This document shows positions 1-8,252 of a stretch of DNA of 64,000 bases, piece by piece (position 1 is the first letter of the stretch; each line of letters begins with the position of its first letter). The DNA lies in assembly GCA_965228785.1 (NCBI GenBank), contig CBDDIF010000001.1:496001-560000 (forward strand), in the 5' to 3' direction. The position numbers were made by a program, and so were the translations under genes. This DNA is from Hoeflea_A sp965228785 (GTDB lineage: Bacteria > Pseudomonadota > Alphaproteobacteria > Rhizobiales > Rhizobiaceae). The notes below the pieces were generated by a model, which worked only from the letters and a program-made list of their open reading frames with translations, did not search any database and was not told where the DNA came from.

Positions 1-1
1 T

Positions 2-385
2 CTGCTGTGGCTGGCGCTGAGGGCTGTTCGCGGCGGCGCTGTTTTCCAGATTGAGGGTGCAGCAACACGAGGCCGCTCGCCTTGGGCGAACTGGACGCAA
101 GGGGCGGCGGTCAACCTGCTCAACCCCAAGATCATCATCTTCTTCATGACGTTCCTGCCGCAATTCGTGTCCGCCGATGATCCGCATGTCAGCGGCAAGC
201 TTCTGTTCCTCGGCGTCTTTTTCACCGTGTTCGCCCTGCCATTCCTGGTGGCCATGGTGTTGGCAGCGGAGCGCCTGGCCGGTTGGCTGCGCGGCAACAG
301 GCGCGTGATGCGGACCATCGATTACGTGTTCGCCGCCGTGTTTTCCGTCTTTGCCGTGAGGATATTGCTGACCGAGGGGAGGTGA
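2..385 (+). CDS. LysE/RhtB-family amino acid exporter, C-terminal part (5' end outside window)
   Basis: The reading frame is open from the window edge, so the N-terminus is missing. The visible 127 residues contain the LysE-family signature NLLNPK, followed by a hydrophobic stretch with FFMTFLPQFV. Two more membrane segments follow, and the protein ends LLTEGR. The family consists of inner-membrane exporters of about 200 residues for amino acids and related metabolites, so roughly the last two thirds is present. The substrate cannot be told. The stop codon lies inside a strong Shine-Dalgarno sequence (ggaggtga) that serves the next small gene, suggesting translational coupling. Confidence 0.85.
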   Translation: MLWLALRAVRGGAVFQIEGAATRGRSPWANWTQGAAVNLLNPKIIIFFMTFLPQFVSADDPHVSGKLLFLGVFFTVFALPFLVAMVLAAERLAGWLRGNRRVMRTIDYVFAAVFSVFAVRILLTEGR

Positions 386-390
386 GTGTG

Positions 391-600
391 ATGTCACGCC
401 CCGCTGTATCGACTTTGAGCGACAAGACGCGAACGTTGATTGAGGTCGTCGAAGATCTCAAGGCATATGATGATCAGCTGACGATTTATGCGCAGGAGCC
501 GTGGACATACGCATCGCTGGCCATTGTCGAGCTTGAAGATGAAGACGGGTCTCTGGTTCAGAAGCGAAACGGGATTGCCTTCAGCTATTTCTCGAAGTGA
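391..600 (+). CDS. small hypothetical protein, 69 aa
   Basis: The ATG at 391 follows ggaggtga, which overlaps the stop of the upstream LysE-type gene with only 5 bases between, so the two are probably cotranscribed. The product is small and acidic, without a signal peptide or membrane segment. It starts MSRPAVSTLSDKTRT and contains the acidic run VELEDEDG. I do not recognise a family. The strong ribosome binding site and tight spacing argue that it is a real gene. No function can be proposed beyond co-expression with the exporter. Confidence 0.6.
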   Translation: MSRPAVSTLSDKTRTLIEVVEDLKAYDDQLTIYAQEPWTYASLAIVELEDEDGSLVQKRNGIAFSYFSK

Positions 601-707
601 TCATCGCCGTCGATTTTTTGGATGGCTGGGAGTCGAACAGTCTTGAACCGATCGAGCTCCCTGCGAAATGCAATCGCTTGATCGAGTATGCCACCAACGA
701 CGCGTAG

Positions 708-1193
708 CTATTGGTTTTCACCGTGCAGGTGTGCCTCCTCGCGAGCGCTGGGCAGCCAGTTGCCGGCGCCGCGGCCCGCAACCATCCAGTAGCCGATGCC
801 GCCAATCATGCCGGCGGCGAGGCTCATGACGGTGAAATCCATCGGGGTCTGGTGATCCGACCCGATCACCACTGTTTCGATCAGCGGGGCAATGGCTGCG
901 ATCACACCGCCGGCCAGCGCATAGAAAAGCCAATCACGTCGTCTGGCGAACTCGGCATAGAAGATCACCACCATGGCGGGGACAAAGGCGACGTAGCCGG
1001 CGAGACTGGCAAGAAGGACGGCAGTGAGGAACATGATGCCGACATCGAATCCGGAGTGCGCCAGTTCGCCGGCCTGCTCAGGGGTGATGAATTTGGTCAG
1101 AAGCGCCAGCGATACGCCGGCTGCAACGGCACCGGCCGCATAGCCGAGTGTGATCATCACCAAACGAATGAGGAACAGACCGAAGCGGTCCAT
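708..1193 (-). CDS. hypothetical inner-membrane protein, 161 aa, four membrane segments
   Basis: The product has about four hydrophobic helices (near residues 5-33, 48-80, 88-110 and 120-140) and a short polar tail. It starts with a Met one base after the rlmN stop codon, so it is almost certainly cotranscribed with rlmN. I do not recognise a named domain. Small membrane proteins of this kind are, from memory, often found next to rlmN in Hyphomicrobiales. There is no catalytic motif, and an enzymatic role is not suggested. Confidence 0.7.
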   Translation of the reverse strand: MDRFGLFLIRLVMITLGYAAGAVAAGVSLALLTKFITPEQAGELAHSGFDVGIMFLTAVLLASLAGYVAFVPAMVVIFYAEFARRRDWLFYALAGGVIAAIAPLIETVVIGSDHQTPMDFTVMSLAAGMIGGIGYWMVAGRGAGNWLPSAREEAHLHGENQ

Positions 1194-1194
1194 A

Positions 1195-2436
1195 TCAGGC
1201 CTCGCCGTGGCCGGCGATCATCATCGCTTCTAGGGCCAGGCGCTCGGATTTGCGCAACCGTTCCGATTCAGACTTGAGCTGGCCGCAGGCGGCGAGGATA
1301 TCGCGGCCGCGCGGCGTGCGGATCGGCGAGGCGTACCCGGCCTTGTTGACGAAGTCGGCAAACTGTTCGATCTGCTCCCAGTCGGAGCATTCATAGGCGC
1401 TGCCCGGCCACGGGTTGAACGGGATCAGATTGATTTTCGCCGGGATGCCCTTCAGCAGTTTCACCAGGTCGCGGGCGTCTTCGAGTGAATCGTTGACGCC
1501 CTTGAGCATGACATATTCGAAAGTGATACGACGGGCATTGGAGAGGCCTGGATAGTTGCGGCAGGCCTGCATGAGTTCGGCAATCGGATACTTCTTGTTG
1601 ATCGGTACCAGTTCATCGCGCAGGTCGTCGCGCACCGCATGCAGAGAGATCGCCAGCATGACGCCGATTTCGTCCCCGGTTCGGTAGATTTCCGGCACCA
1701 CGCCGGAGGTCGATAGGGTGATGCGGCGTTTCGACAGCGAGAGGCCTTCGTTGTCGGAGGCGATCAACAGGGCCTTCTTGACCTCGTCGAAGTTGTAGAG
1801 CGGTTCGCCCATGCCCATCATCACGATGTTGGAGACCTTGCGGCCTTCCGACGGCACAATGGCGCCCTGAGGCGTGTCCCGGTCCGGAAAATCGCCGAGC
1901 CGGTCTCGGGCAAGCAGCAATTGCGCCAGGATTTCGCCGGCGGTCAGATTGCGCACGAGCTTCTGGGTGCCGGTATGACAGAATGAGCAGGTCAGAGTGC
2001 AGCCGACCTGACTGGATATGCACAGGGTTCCGCGGCCGTCCTCGGGAATATAGACCGTTTCGATCTCGACCGGCTTGCCGGCGCCGCGCGGTGCGAAGCG
2101 CAGCAGCCATTTGCGCGTTCCGTCCTCGGAGATCTGTTCGTCGACGATTTCGGGCCGGGCAATGGTGTAGCGTCCGGCTAGGGTCGCGCGCAGGTCCTTC
2201 GACACGTTGAGCATGTCGGCAAAATCGGAGACGCCGCGCACGTAAAGCCAATGCCACAGCTGCTGGACCCGCATCTTCACCTGGCGGTCGCGCACGCCGG
2301 CCTGACGCAGCGCCTCGCCGAGTTCGGCACGGTCCATGCCGACCAGGGACGGCTTCAAACCGTCGTCAACGGCCGGCAGGCGCGCTGCAAGCGCGTCGCG
2401 GGTGTGGGTATCTTTCAGGTCGATGGACAGAGGCAT
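1195..2436 (-). CDS. rlmN: 23S rRNA (adenine2503-C2)-methyltransferase RlmN
   Basis: This 413-residue radical SAM enzyme methylates C2 of A2503 in 23S rRNA and, in known RlmN proteins, A37 of some tRNAs. The radical SAM cysteines are in QVGCTLTCSFC (C146, C150, C153). The two additional conserved cysteines of the family are also visible: one in GTLCISS just before the cluster, and one in the C-terminal AACGQL motif, which carries the methyl group in E. coli RlmN. The GMGEPL and SLHA motifs are present. The length fits, with an N-terminal extension of about 30 residues. The downstream membrane protein follows after one base. The enzyme is cytoplasmic and works in translation fidelity. Confidence 0.97.
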   Translation of the reverse strand: MPLSIDLKDTHTRDALAARLPAVDDGLKPSLVGMDRAELGEALRQAGVRDRQVKMRVQQLWHWLYVRGVSDFADMLNVSKDLRATLAGRYTIARPEIVDEQISEDGTRKWLLRFAPRGAGKPVEIETVYIPEDGRGTLCISSQVGCTLTCSFCHTGTQKLVRNLTAGEILAQLLLARDRLGDFPDRDTPQGAIVPSEGRKVSNIVMMGMGEPLYNFDEVKKALLIASDNEGLSLSKRRITLSTSGVVPEIYRTGDEIGVMLAISLHAVRDDLRDELVPINKKYPIAELMQACRNYPGLSNARRITFEYVMLKGVNDSLEDARDLVKLLKGIPAKINLIPFNPWPGSAYECSDWEQIEQFADFVNKAGYASPIRTPRGRDILAACGQLKSESERLRKSERLALEAMMIAGHGEA

Positions 2437-2554
2437 CGGGCCAAATTCGCTTTGCTGTCAGAAACGGTGGACGGGCTAAGGGGCTCGTGGCCGCCCGTCT
2501 GGCGCGCTGCTGTATCATCAATCGGCCGGCGCGTCACCCCGGACGCCGGAACGC

Positions 2555-2579
2555 AAAAGGCCGGCACAATGGCCGGCCT
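2555..2579 (-). terminator. Rho-independent terminator downstream of the IalB gene
   Basis: A perfect 8-base stem (AGGCCGGC at 2558-2565 pairing with 2572-2579) with a 6-base loop is followed, reading on the minus strand, by TTTT. It lies 26 bases past the stop codon of the IalB-type gene and before rlmN, so it should end the ialB transcript and separate it from rlmN. Confidence 0.75.
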
Positions 2580-2605
2580 GTGTTGCATTGCCTTCGGAAA
2601 GGCGC

Positions 2606-3109
2606 CTATCTGCAGTTCTGAATTTCCTTCAGCGCGGCGGTCACGCCCGTCAGCGAATAGGTGTAGTTGGTGTTGGTCCCGCGACGCGACGTCGCCTTGA
2701 CCGACATCTGCGAGCCGGCGCGCATGGCGCTGACCAGGGCAGGCTCTTCCGCCACGTTTTCCACCCAGGCCGATTCACCCTTTGTGAAGAGGACGAAATT
2801 CTTGCCGTCGATGGTCACGGTAACCTTGGAGTTCTCCTTGAGCGTATAGCCCATCATCGCTTGCGGTTCATAGGTCACGTTCTGACCGGGACGCTGCGAA
2901 ATCAGGAAGAAGATATCGCCATGATTGACATTGCTTGGCTGCTTCTGGGTTGGCAGCGACAGGATGTAACAGACCTTGCCCTTGGGGCTGTTGTAGGAAT
3001 AAGCGCCCCAAGCGTTGAACTGTTTGATCTGGGTTGGCGATTGCGCCGCCGCCACACCAGCCATTGCCAATGTCAAAAAGGCTGCGGACACGAGCTTTTT
3101 CAAAACCAT
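2606..3109 (-). CDS. invasion-associated locus B (IalB) family periplasmic protein
   Basis: The start is set at the ATG at 3109 because the protein then begins MVLKKLVSAAFLTLAMAGVA, a clean Sec signal peptide ending at AAA/Q, with an AGG-containing ribosome binding site upstream. A longer reading from 3163 would bury the signal. The mature part of about 145 residues has the IalB pattern: FNAWGAYSY near its start, then CYILSLPTQ, a segment on resistance to oxidation or unfolding (ISQRPGQ), and a cysteine at the very end. Bartonella IalB is linked to erythrocyte entry, but in free-living relatives the role is unknown. The gene has its own terminator at 2555-2579. Confidence 0.85.
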   Translation of the reverse strand: MVLKKLVSAAFLTLAMAGVAAAQSPTQIKQFNAWGAYSYNSPKGKVCYILSLPTQKQPSNVNHGDIFFLISQRPGQNVTYEPQAMMGYTLKENSKVTVTIDGKNFVLFTKGESAWVENVAEEPALVSAMRAGSQMSVKATSRRGTNTNYTYSLTGVTAALKEIQNCR

Positions 3110-3351
3110 AATTGACCTACCGATTGTCTTCTTGGCCTCACGGGAAGGCATTGCCTTGATCACGCAGATTTGGCAACAATTTGACTCAATCTGCCCGATT
3201 TTCGGTTACCAAACCGTCAACGCGGCGCCCAAGACCGGCAAAAAAGACAGGAATTCCGGCACTCGACGCCTGGATACATGTTACGCACTGTAACAAAAAA
3301 GTTGGCTTTTGAAGGGCCGTTTGTAAAGGCTTCCGGGGTTTTTGATTCCTG

Positions 3352-3765
3352 TCAGTGCTCATCCAGGCAGAGCGAGTGGTCCGATAGCGCCTCGATGATG
3401 CGGCAATCGGCCACTTGACTGGCATCGCAGCAGGCGACGATGCGCTTCAGTTCCTTTTCCAGCTTGCGCAGCCGTTTGATGCGTTGGCGAACGCTCTCCA
3501 GTTGCTCGCCGGCGATGGCGTGAGCACCGGCGCAGGGTTGCTGCGGATGCTCGCTCAACGCGGTCAATTCTCGGATCGCATCAATCCCCAGGCCGAGGTC
3601 ACGGGCGTGACGGATGAACGACAGCCGGCGCAGAGCATCCGTGGCATAGCGTCGCTGGTTGCCGGCCGAGCGCTCCGGCGGGTCGATCAGACCCATCTGC
3701 TCATAGTAGCGGATGGTCGGCACCTTGACGCCGGTGCGGTAGGACAGCTCGCCAATGGACAGCAT
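3352..3765 (-). CDS. MerR-family metal-responsive regulator, ZntR-like
   Basis: The protein is 137 residues from MLSIGELSYRTGVKVPTIRYYE, the classic MerR winged helix; upstream in-frame codons were rejected because they precede the domain. The dimerisation helix follows, then a C-terminal metal loop ACCDASQVADCRIIEALS with a late Cys and His (CLDEH). The paired CC and following C, plus an earlier Cys near residue 80, resemble zinc-sensing ZntR rather than CueR. It is divergent from a cation transporter and faces a MerR-type promoter with a 19-bp spacer at 3780-3810. The likely role is to distort that promoter into an active form when Zn (or Cd/Pb) is bound. Metal identity is inferred. Confidence 0.9.
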   Translation of the reverse strand: MLSIGELSYRTGVKVPTIRYYEQMGLIDPPERSAGNQRRYATDALRRLSFIRHARDLGLGIDAIRELTALSEHPQQPCAGAHAIAGEQLESVRQRIKRLRKLEKELKRIVACCDASQVADCRIIEALSDHSLCLDEH

Positions 3766-3779
3766 CGAAAAAAAACCTC

Positions 3780-3810
3780 TTGAAGCTCTAGTCGCTAGAG
3801 AGATTAGGAT
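3780..3810 (+). promoter_or_regulatory. MerR-type promoter with 19-bp spacer and operator palindrome
   Basis: TTGAAG (3780-3785) and TAGGAT (3805-3810) are separated by 19 bases instead of 17. The spacer begins with a perfect palindrome CTCTAG-TCG-CTAGAG (3786-3800). A long spacer holding a dyad is the hallmark of promoters activated by MerR, ZntR and CueR proteins. It reads toward the cation transporter at 3842, and the divergent regulator starts at 3765. Confidence 0.85.
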
Positions 3811-3841
3811 TGCTCCGGATCGAATGCAAGGAGCGAATCGC

Positions 3842-4459
3842 ATGAGTGGCTGCTGTGGCCAGAACCGGAATTTCGACGGCGTATCGGCGTCCTACAAGCG
3901 TCGCCTATGGGCAGTGATTGCGATCAATGCCGGAATGTTTGGCGTCGAAATGGTGGCCGGGCACATGGCGCAATCACAGGCGCTGCAGGCGGATGCGCTC
4001 GATTTCTTCGGCGATGCACTCACCTACGGCATATCGCTGGCGGTGATCGGCAGCTCGATCAGCGTTCGCAGTGCAGCGGCGCTGGCCAAGGGGCTGAGCC
4101 TGCTAGCCATGGGGCTCTGGGTATTCGGTTCGACCGTCTACCAGGTGTTCGTGGCGGGTGTACCGGAGGCGCAGGTGATGGGCATTGTCGGCTTCCTGGC
4201 ACTTGCCGCCAATCTTGCCAGTGTGGCTTTGCTGGTGCGCTACAAGGACGGCGACGCGAATGTTCGTTCCGTCTGGCTGTGCTCGCGCAACGACGCGATT
4301 GGCAATGTCGCCGTGATGGTGGCGGCGCTTGGAGTCTGGGGCACGGCAACCGGCTGGCCCGATCTGATCGTCGCCGCCATCATGGCCGGCCTCTTCCTGA
4401 CATCGGCCTTCCAGATCATCACCCAGGCGATGGCGGAGCGGCAACTGCAGATGGGGTAG
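3842..4459 (+). CDS. cation diffusion facilitator-type transporter, short form
   Basis: This 205-residue protein starts MSGCCGQ, a Cys-rich N-terminus, and has about six membrane helices. Helix 2 carries the CDF metal site pattern ADALDFFGDAL, with the paired Asp residues four positions apart in the family frame. The helix 5 counterpart is SRNDAIGN, where a His is replaced by Asn or Ser. No C-terminal cytoplasmic metal-binding domain follows, so it is shorter than canonical CDF proteins of about 300 residues. CDF proteins export Zn, Cd or Co from the cytoplasm in exchange for protons. Control by the divergent MerR protein is well supported by the promoter. The ATG at 3842 follows aaggagc. Confidence 0.85.
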   Translation: MSGCCGQNRNFDGVSASYKRRLWAVIAINAGMFGVEMVAGHMAQSQALQADALDFFGDALTYGISLAVIGSSISVRSAAALAKGLSLLAMGLWVFGSTVYQVFVAGVPEAQVMGIVGFLALAANLASVALLVRYKDGDANVRSVWLCSRNDAIGNVAVMVAALGVWGTATGWPDLIVAAIMAGLFLTSAFQIITQAMAERQLQMG

Positions 4460-4535
4460 CCGCCAGCCGAGTGACTTCCAAAAGGCACGATTTGCGATCA
4501 CACTTCCCTGAGCATTGGAAGCGGGGAGATGTGAC

Positions 4536-5657
4536 ATGAAACCGGAACTGAGACTTGGGCTGATCGGCGCCGGCTTCATCGGCGGCAGCCACGCGCTGGC
4601 CGTGGGTGCCGTCAACCGTGTGTTTGCGGATGCGCCGTTGCGGGCGGTTCCGGCGGTGCTTGTCGATGCCAATGAAGATCTGGCGCGACGCAGCAGCGAG
4701 CGGTTTGGTTTCACCCGTTGGACGACGGACTGGCACGAAGCCGTTGCCAGCTGCGACGCCGTCATCATAGCTGTACCGAGTTTCCTTCACCGCGAGATCG
4801 CATTGGCGGCCATCGACATGGGACGGCATATCTTGTGCGAAAAACCGGTCGGGCTTTCCAGCAACGAAGCCGACGACATCGCCGAGGCGGCGCGGCAAGC
4901 CGGGGTCTCCAACGCGGTCGGTTTCACCTATCGGCGCGCACCGCTTGTCCGCCAGGCGAAGAGGCTGCTCGACGACGGAACCCTGGGCGCGCCGCTGCAC
5001 TTTCGCGGCTGGCACAACGAGGACTATCTGGCCGATCCGCGGGCGCCGTTCTCCTGGCGGCTCGATGCGTCGCTCGCCGGGCGTTGCGGTGCACTCGGCG
5101 ATCTTGGCTGGCACATCCTGTCGATCGCCCGCTATCTGTGCGGGCCGGTAGACGCGGTCAGCGGTTCGGTGCGCACGTTTCATGAAAAACGGCCGTTGGC
5201 CGATGATCCGTCGACGCTGCGAGCGGTCGAGAACGAGGACTGGGCCGGCCTGTCGCTGTGTTTCGCTTCAGGCGCCGTCGGTCTGGTCGAGGCGAGCCGG
5301 GTCGCCCATGGACGCAAGATGAGTCTCGGCTTCGAACTGGTCTGCGAAAAAGGCACGATCATCTGCGACGGGGAGCGCCTGAACGAGTTCGAGATTTTCC
5401 GGCAAGGCGCTGCAGGGTTCGAACGGGTGCTGATCAACGCCGATCATCCCGATTACGGCGCGTTCATTCCGGCACCCGGGCACGGCCTTGGTTTCAACGA
5501 CCTGAAGACTATCGAGCTCAGGGATTTCATGCAGGCAATCGCCTCAGGCGAGAATGCCGATCCGGACTTGGATGAAGCTTGCCGCATCGCCCGAATTTGC
5601 GAAGCGGCGATCGAGTCTTCGGAGCGAAACTGCTGGATCGAGATACCGAAGGGTTAG
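4536..5657 (+). CDS. Gfo/Idh/MocA-family NAD(P)-dependent oxidoreductase
   Basis: The start ATG at 4536 follows ggggag. The 373-residue protein begins with a Rossmann fold (LGLIGAGFIGGSHA), has the family motif CEKPVGLS with the catalytic Lys near residue 100, and a C-terminal domain with GDLGWHILSIARYL containing the conserved Asp and His. Members oxidise or reduce sugars, inositols and related polyols with NAD(P). The substrate is not evident. It is convergent with the alcohol dehydrogenase gene of the TRAP operon and may or may not belong to the same catabolic route. Confidence 0.85.
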   Translation: MKPELRLGLIGAGFIGGSHALAVGAVNRVFADAPLRAVPAVLVDANEDLARRSSERFGFTRWTTDWHEAVASCDAVIIAVPSFLHREIALAAIDMGRHILCEKPVGLSSNEADDIAEAARQAGVSNAVGFTYRRAPLVRQAKRLLDDGTLGAPLHFRGWHNEDYLADPRAPFSWRLDASLAGRCGALGDLGWHILSIARYLCGPVDAVSGSVRTFHEKRPLADDPSTLRAVENEDWAGLSLCFASGAVGLVEASRVAHGRKMSLGFELVCEKGTIICDGERLNEFEIFRQGAAGFERVLINADHPDYGAFIPAPGHGLGFNDLKTIELRDFMQAIASGENADPDLDEACRIARICEAAIESSERNCWIEIPKG

Positions 5658-5732
5658 GACAGCGACACTACTCACGCTTTTCATGGTCGCGGTGCCGGAA
5701 GAGGCGGAGGCGATCGCCGATTCAGCCTTTAT

Positions 5733-6857
5733 CTAGGGAAGCAAAACTTCCCGGATTGTCGTTCCTTCTTCCAGCCGGTCAAAGGCCTCATTGAGCTCAG
5801 CAAAGCTGATCGAGCGAGACAACAACCGGTTGACCGGCAGCTTGCCTTCACGAAAGAGAGCCAGATATCGCGGAATATCACGTGCCGGAATGCAGCTGCC
5901 CATATAGGAGCCCTTCAGCGTGCGTTCCTCGGCGGCCAGGCTCAGATGAGACATCGTGAACTTGGCATCAGGGCCCGGCATGCCGGCGGTCACTGTCGTT
6001 CCGCCTTTTCTGGTGACGGTATAGGCGGTATCGAGCGCGCGCGGAGAGCCGGCGGTTTCGATCGCAAACTGCACCCCGCCGCCAGTTGTGTCCCGAACAT
6101 CGGTGATGCAGTTTTCATCACTTGCGTTGAACACATGCGTTGCGCCCAGTTCCCGGGCAAGGTCGAGTTTGCTCTGATTAATGTCGATGGCGATCACGGT
6201 CCCGGCTCCGGACGCGACTGCCGCCAATAGCGCACTCAGGCCGACACCACCGAGACCGACGATTGCCACCGACTGACCGGCGCGAAGCCCCGCGGTATTG
6301 ACCACCGAGCCAACGCCGGTGACCACCGCGCATCCGAACAGGGCCGCCTGCTCCAACGGAACCTCCTTGTCGATCTTCACCAGTGCATCCTGGGAGATCA
6401 CGGCGTACTCGGCGAAAGCGGCAACGCCCGAATGGTGGTTTATGCGCGTTCCGTTTTGATGCAGTCGCGTCGTGCCGTCCCGCATTGTTCCCGCAACATT
6501 GGAGACGGTTGCCGGGTGGCACAGCGCCGGCCGGCCTTCTCGGCACATTTCGCATTTGCCGCAACTTGCCACATAGGCCGGAACCACGTGGTCCCCAACT
6601 TCAAAACTCGTTACTCCGGGTCCGAGTTCCGCAACAATGCCCGCAGCTTCGTGGCCTATGACGATTGGCGTCGGCCGGGCGCGCTCTCCATTGATTGCGA
6701 CGAGATCCGAATGGCAGAGGCCGGCAGCTTTGATCTCAACCAAAACTTCGCCATTTCCCGGCGGATCAAGCTCGACTTCCTCGATGCTCAATGGAAGGCT
6801 GTTGGCGTAGGGGCGGGGCTTGCCTGTTTCCCACAAGACGCCGGCTTTGATTTTCAT
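5733..6857 (-). CDS. zinc-dependent alcohol dehydrogenase (class III-like medium-chain)
   Basis: This is a medium-chain dehydrogenase of 374 residues. Catalytic zinc ligands appear in GLCHSD and GHEAAG. The structural zinc loop is CGKCEMCREGRPALC. The NAD site is GLGGVGLSALLAAV followed by AIDINQSKLDLA. It is the last gene of a minus-strand operon: 21 bases separate it from the aminotransferase upstream, after three TRAP genes. A plausible role is oxidation of an alcohol or aldehyde intermediate formed after transamination. Substrate assignment is inference. The family also includes formaldehyde-glutathione dehydrogenases, but the overall sequence is not a canonical one. Confidence 0.9.
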   Translation of the reverse strand: MKIKAGVLWETGKPRPYANSLPLSIEEVELDPPGNGEVLVEIKAAGLCHSDLVAINGERARPTPIVIGHEAAGIVAELGPGVTSFEVGDHVVPAYVASCGKCEMCREGRPALCHPATVSNVAGTMRDGTTRLHQNGTRINHHSGVAAFAEYAVISQDALVKIDKEVPLEQAALFGCAVVTGVGSVVNTAGLRAGQSVAIVGLGGVGLSALLAAVASGAGTVIAIDINQSKLDLARELGATHVFNASDENCITDVRDTTGGGVQFAIETAGSPRALDTAYTVTRKGGTTVTAGMPGPDAKFTMSHLSLAAEERTLKGSYMGSCIPARDIPRYLALFREGKLPVNRLLSRSISFAELNEAFDRLEEGTTIREVLLP

Positions 6858-6878
6858 TTGCCCGCTCCCTTCGGCTCG

Positions 6879-8174
6879 CTAAATGCGCTCTTCGGCGGCC
6901 TGGTCGAGGGAAGCCTCGAGGACATCGAGGCCTTCATCAATGAGATCCGGTGAAGCGGTGAGCGGAACGAGGATACGAATAACGTTTCGTGTCGGCCCGG
7001 CGGTCACGAGAACCAGACCCTTTTCCAGCGCAATCGCAGCAATGCGCGACGTCAGATCGCCATCAGGTTCGCGGCTTTCCCGGTCCTTCACGATTTCGAT
7101 GCAGTTCATGCATCCCAGTCCGCGGACGTCACCGACGAAATCGAGCGAGTTTTTGCGCGCCAGCGATTGCAGCCGCTCGTTGATCCGGTTGCCGATTGCC
7201 ATACCGGCGGAGAGAAGGTCCTGCTCTTCCATGACGTCGAGAACGGCGAGCGCTGCGGCACATGCAAGCGGGTTGCCGCCAAACGTGCCGCCAAGGCCAC
7301 CGGGAGGCACGGCATCGACGATGTCCGCTTTACCGACAATCCCGGACAGCGGTAGTCCGCCGCCGATGCTTTTCCCGACACAGGTCAGATCGGCTGCCGC
7401 ATCGTAGTGCTCCATGGCAAACATCTTGCCCGTGCGGCCGATGCCGGTCTGGATTTCGTCGGCCACGAGAACAATGCCATGGTCGTCGCACAGCTCACGG
7501 ATGTAGGAGACGAATTCCGGTTCAGCGATGTTGTACCCGCCTTCGCCCTGTACCGGCTCGAAGAACATGGCCGCGATGTCCTCCGGCCGGGCGTCGCTGC
7601 GGAAGAGCGTGTCAAAAGCGCGTCTGGTGTCGTCCAGCGTGACGCCGTGAAAAGCATCCGGAAACGGGATACGGTAAATCTCCGACGGAAACGGTCGAAA
7701 ACCGGCCTTGAACGGTTGCATTCTGGCCGAAAGCGCCATGCCCATATAGGAGCGGCCGTGGTAGCCGTTGGTGAACGTGATCAGCGCCGGACGGCCCGTA
7801 TGGTAGCGAGCGATCTTGATGGCGTTCTCGATGGCCTCGCCACCTGCTGAAAAGAACAGCGATTTGCTGTCGAAATCTCCGGGGGCCAGCGCGTTCAGCC
7901 GTTCGGCGAGGGCAACGTAGCTTTCATAGGGGCTGATCTGGAAACAGGTGTGAGTAAGGTCCTCCAGCTGAAGCTTGATCGCCTCGACCACTCTTGGATG
8001 CCGGTGTCCAACATTCTGACAGCCGATGCCGCCGCAGAAATCGATGTAGCGCTTGCCTTCAACATCCCAGATCTCCGAGTTCTCGGCATGCTTGGCGATG
8101 AACGTTGACGTGTAGGCAATAGCCCGGGCGACTGCGTCGTCGCGCCTCGTTTCGATTATTTGGTTGCTTGTCAT
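6879..8174 (-). CDS. class III PLP aminotransferase, GABA-transaminase-like
   Basis: At 431 residues it matches class III omega-aminotransferases (GabT, 4-aminobutyrate or related). Seen are GGIGCQNVGHRHP near the N-terminus, SAGGEAIENAIKIAR for phosphate binding, the DEIQTGIGRTGKMFA motif whose Asp contacts the PLP ring nitrogen, and the Schiff-base Lys in CVGKSIGGGLPLSG. It lies between the TRAP permease genes and an alcohol dehydrogenase on one strand, so the imported substrate probably carries an amino group. GABA, beta-alanine, taurine-like or other omega-amino acids are all possible. Confidence 0.9.
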   Translation of the reverse strand: MTSNQIIETRRDDAVARAIAYTSTFIAKHAENSEIWDVEGKRYIDFCGGIGCQNVGHRHPRVVEAIKLQLEDLTHTCFQISPYESYVALAERLNALAPGDFDSKSLFFSAGGEAIENAIKIARYHTGRPALITFTNGYHGRSYMGMALSARMQPFKAGFRPFPSEIYRIPFPDAFHGVTLDDTRRAFDTLFRSDARPEDIAAMFFEPVQGEGGYNIAEPEFVSYIRELCDDHGIVLVADEIQTGIGRTGKMFAMEHYDAAADLTCVGKSIGGGLPLSGIVGKADIVDAVPPGGLGGTFGGNPLACAAALAVLDVMEEQDLLSAGMAIGNRINERLQSLARKNSLDFVGDVRGLGCMNCIEIVKDRESREPDGDLTSRIAAIALEKGLVLVTAGPTRNVIRILVPLTASPDLIDEGLDVLEASLDQAAEERI

Positions 8175-8252
8175 GTGTGTCCGATGAACCCTGTCCTAAG
8201 CTCCTGACATTCCTCGTTTCGTTTCAGTCGGTTGGCGGAAGCCGCCCACGGT

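Noticed and set aside
711..1277. long reading frame on the plus strand opposite the membrane protein and rlmN end
   Set aside because: It lies antisense to two well-supported genes, has a composition typical of shadow frames and no recognisable domain.
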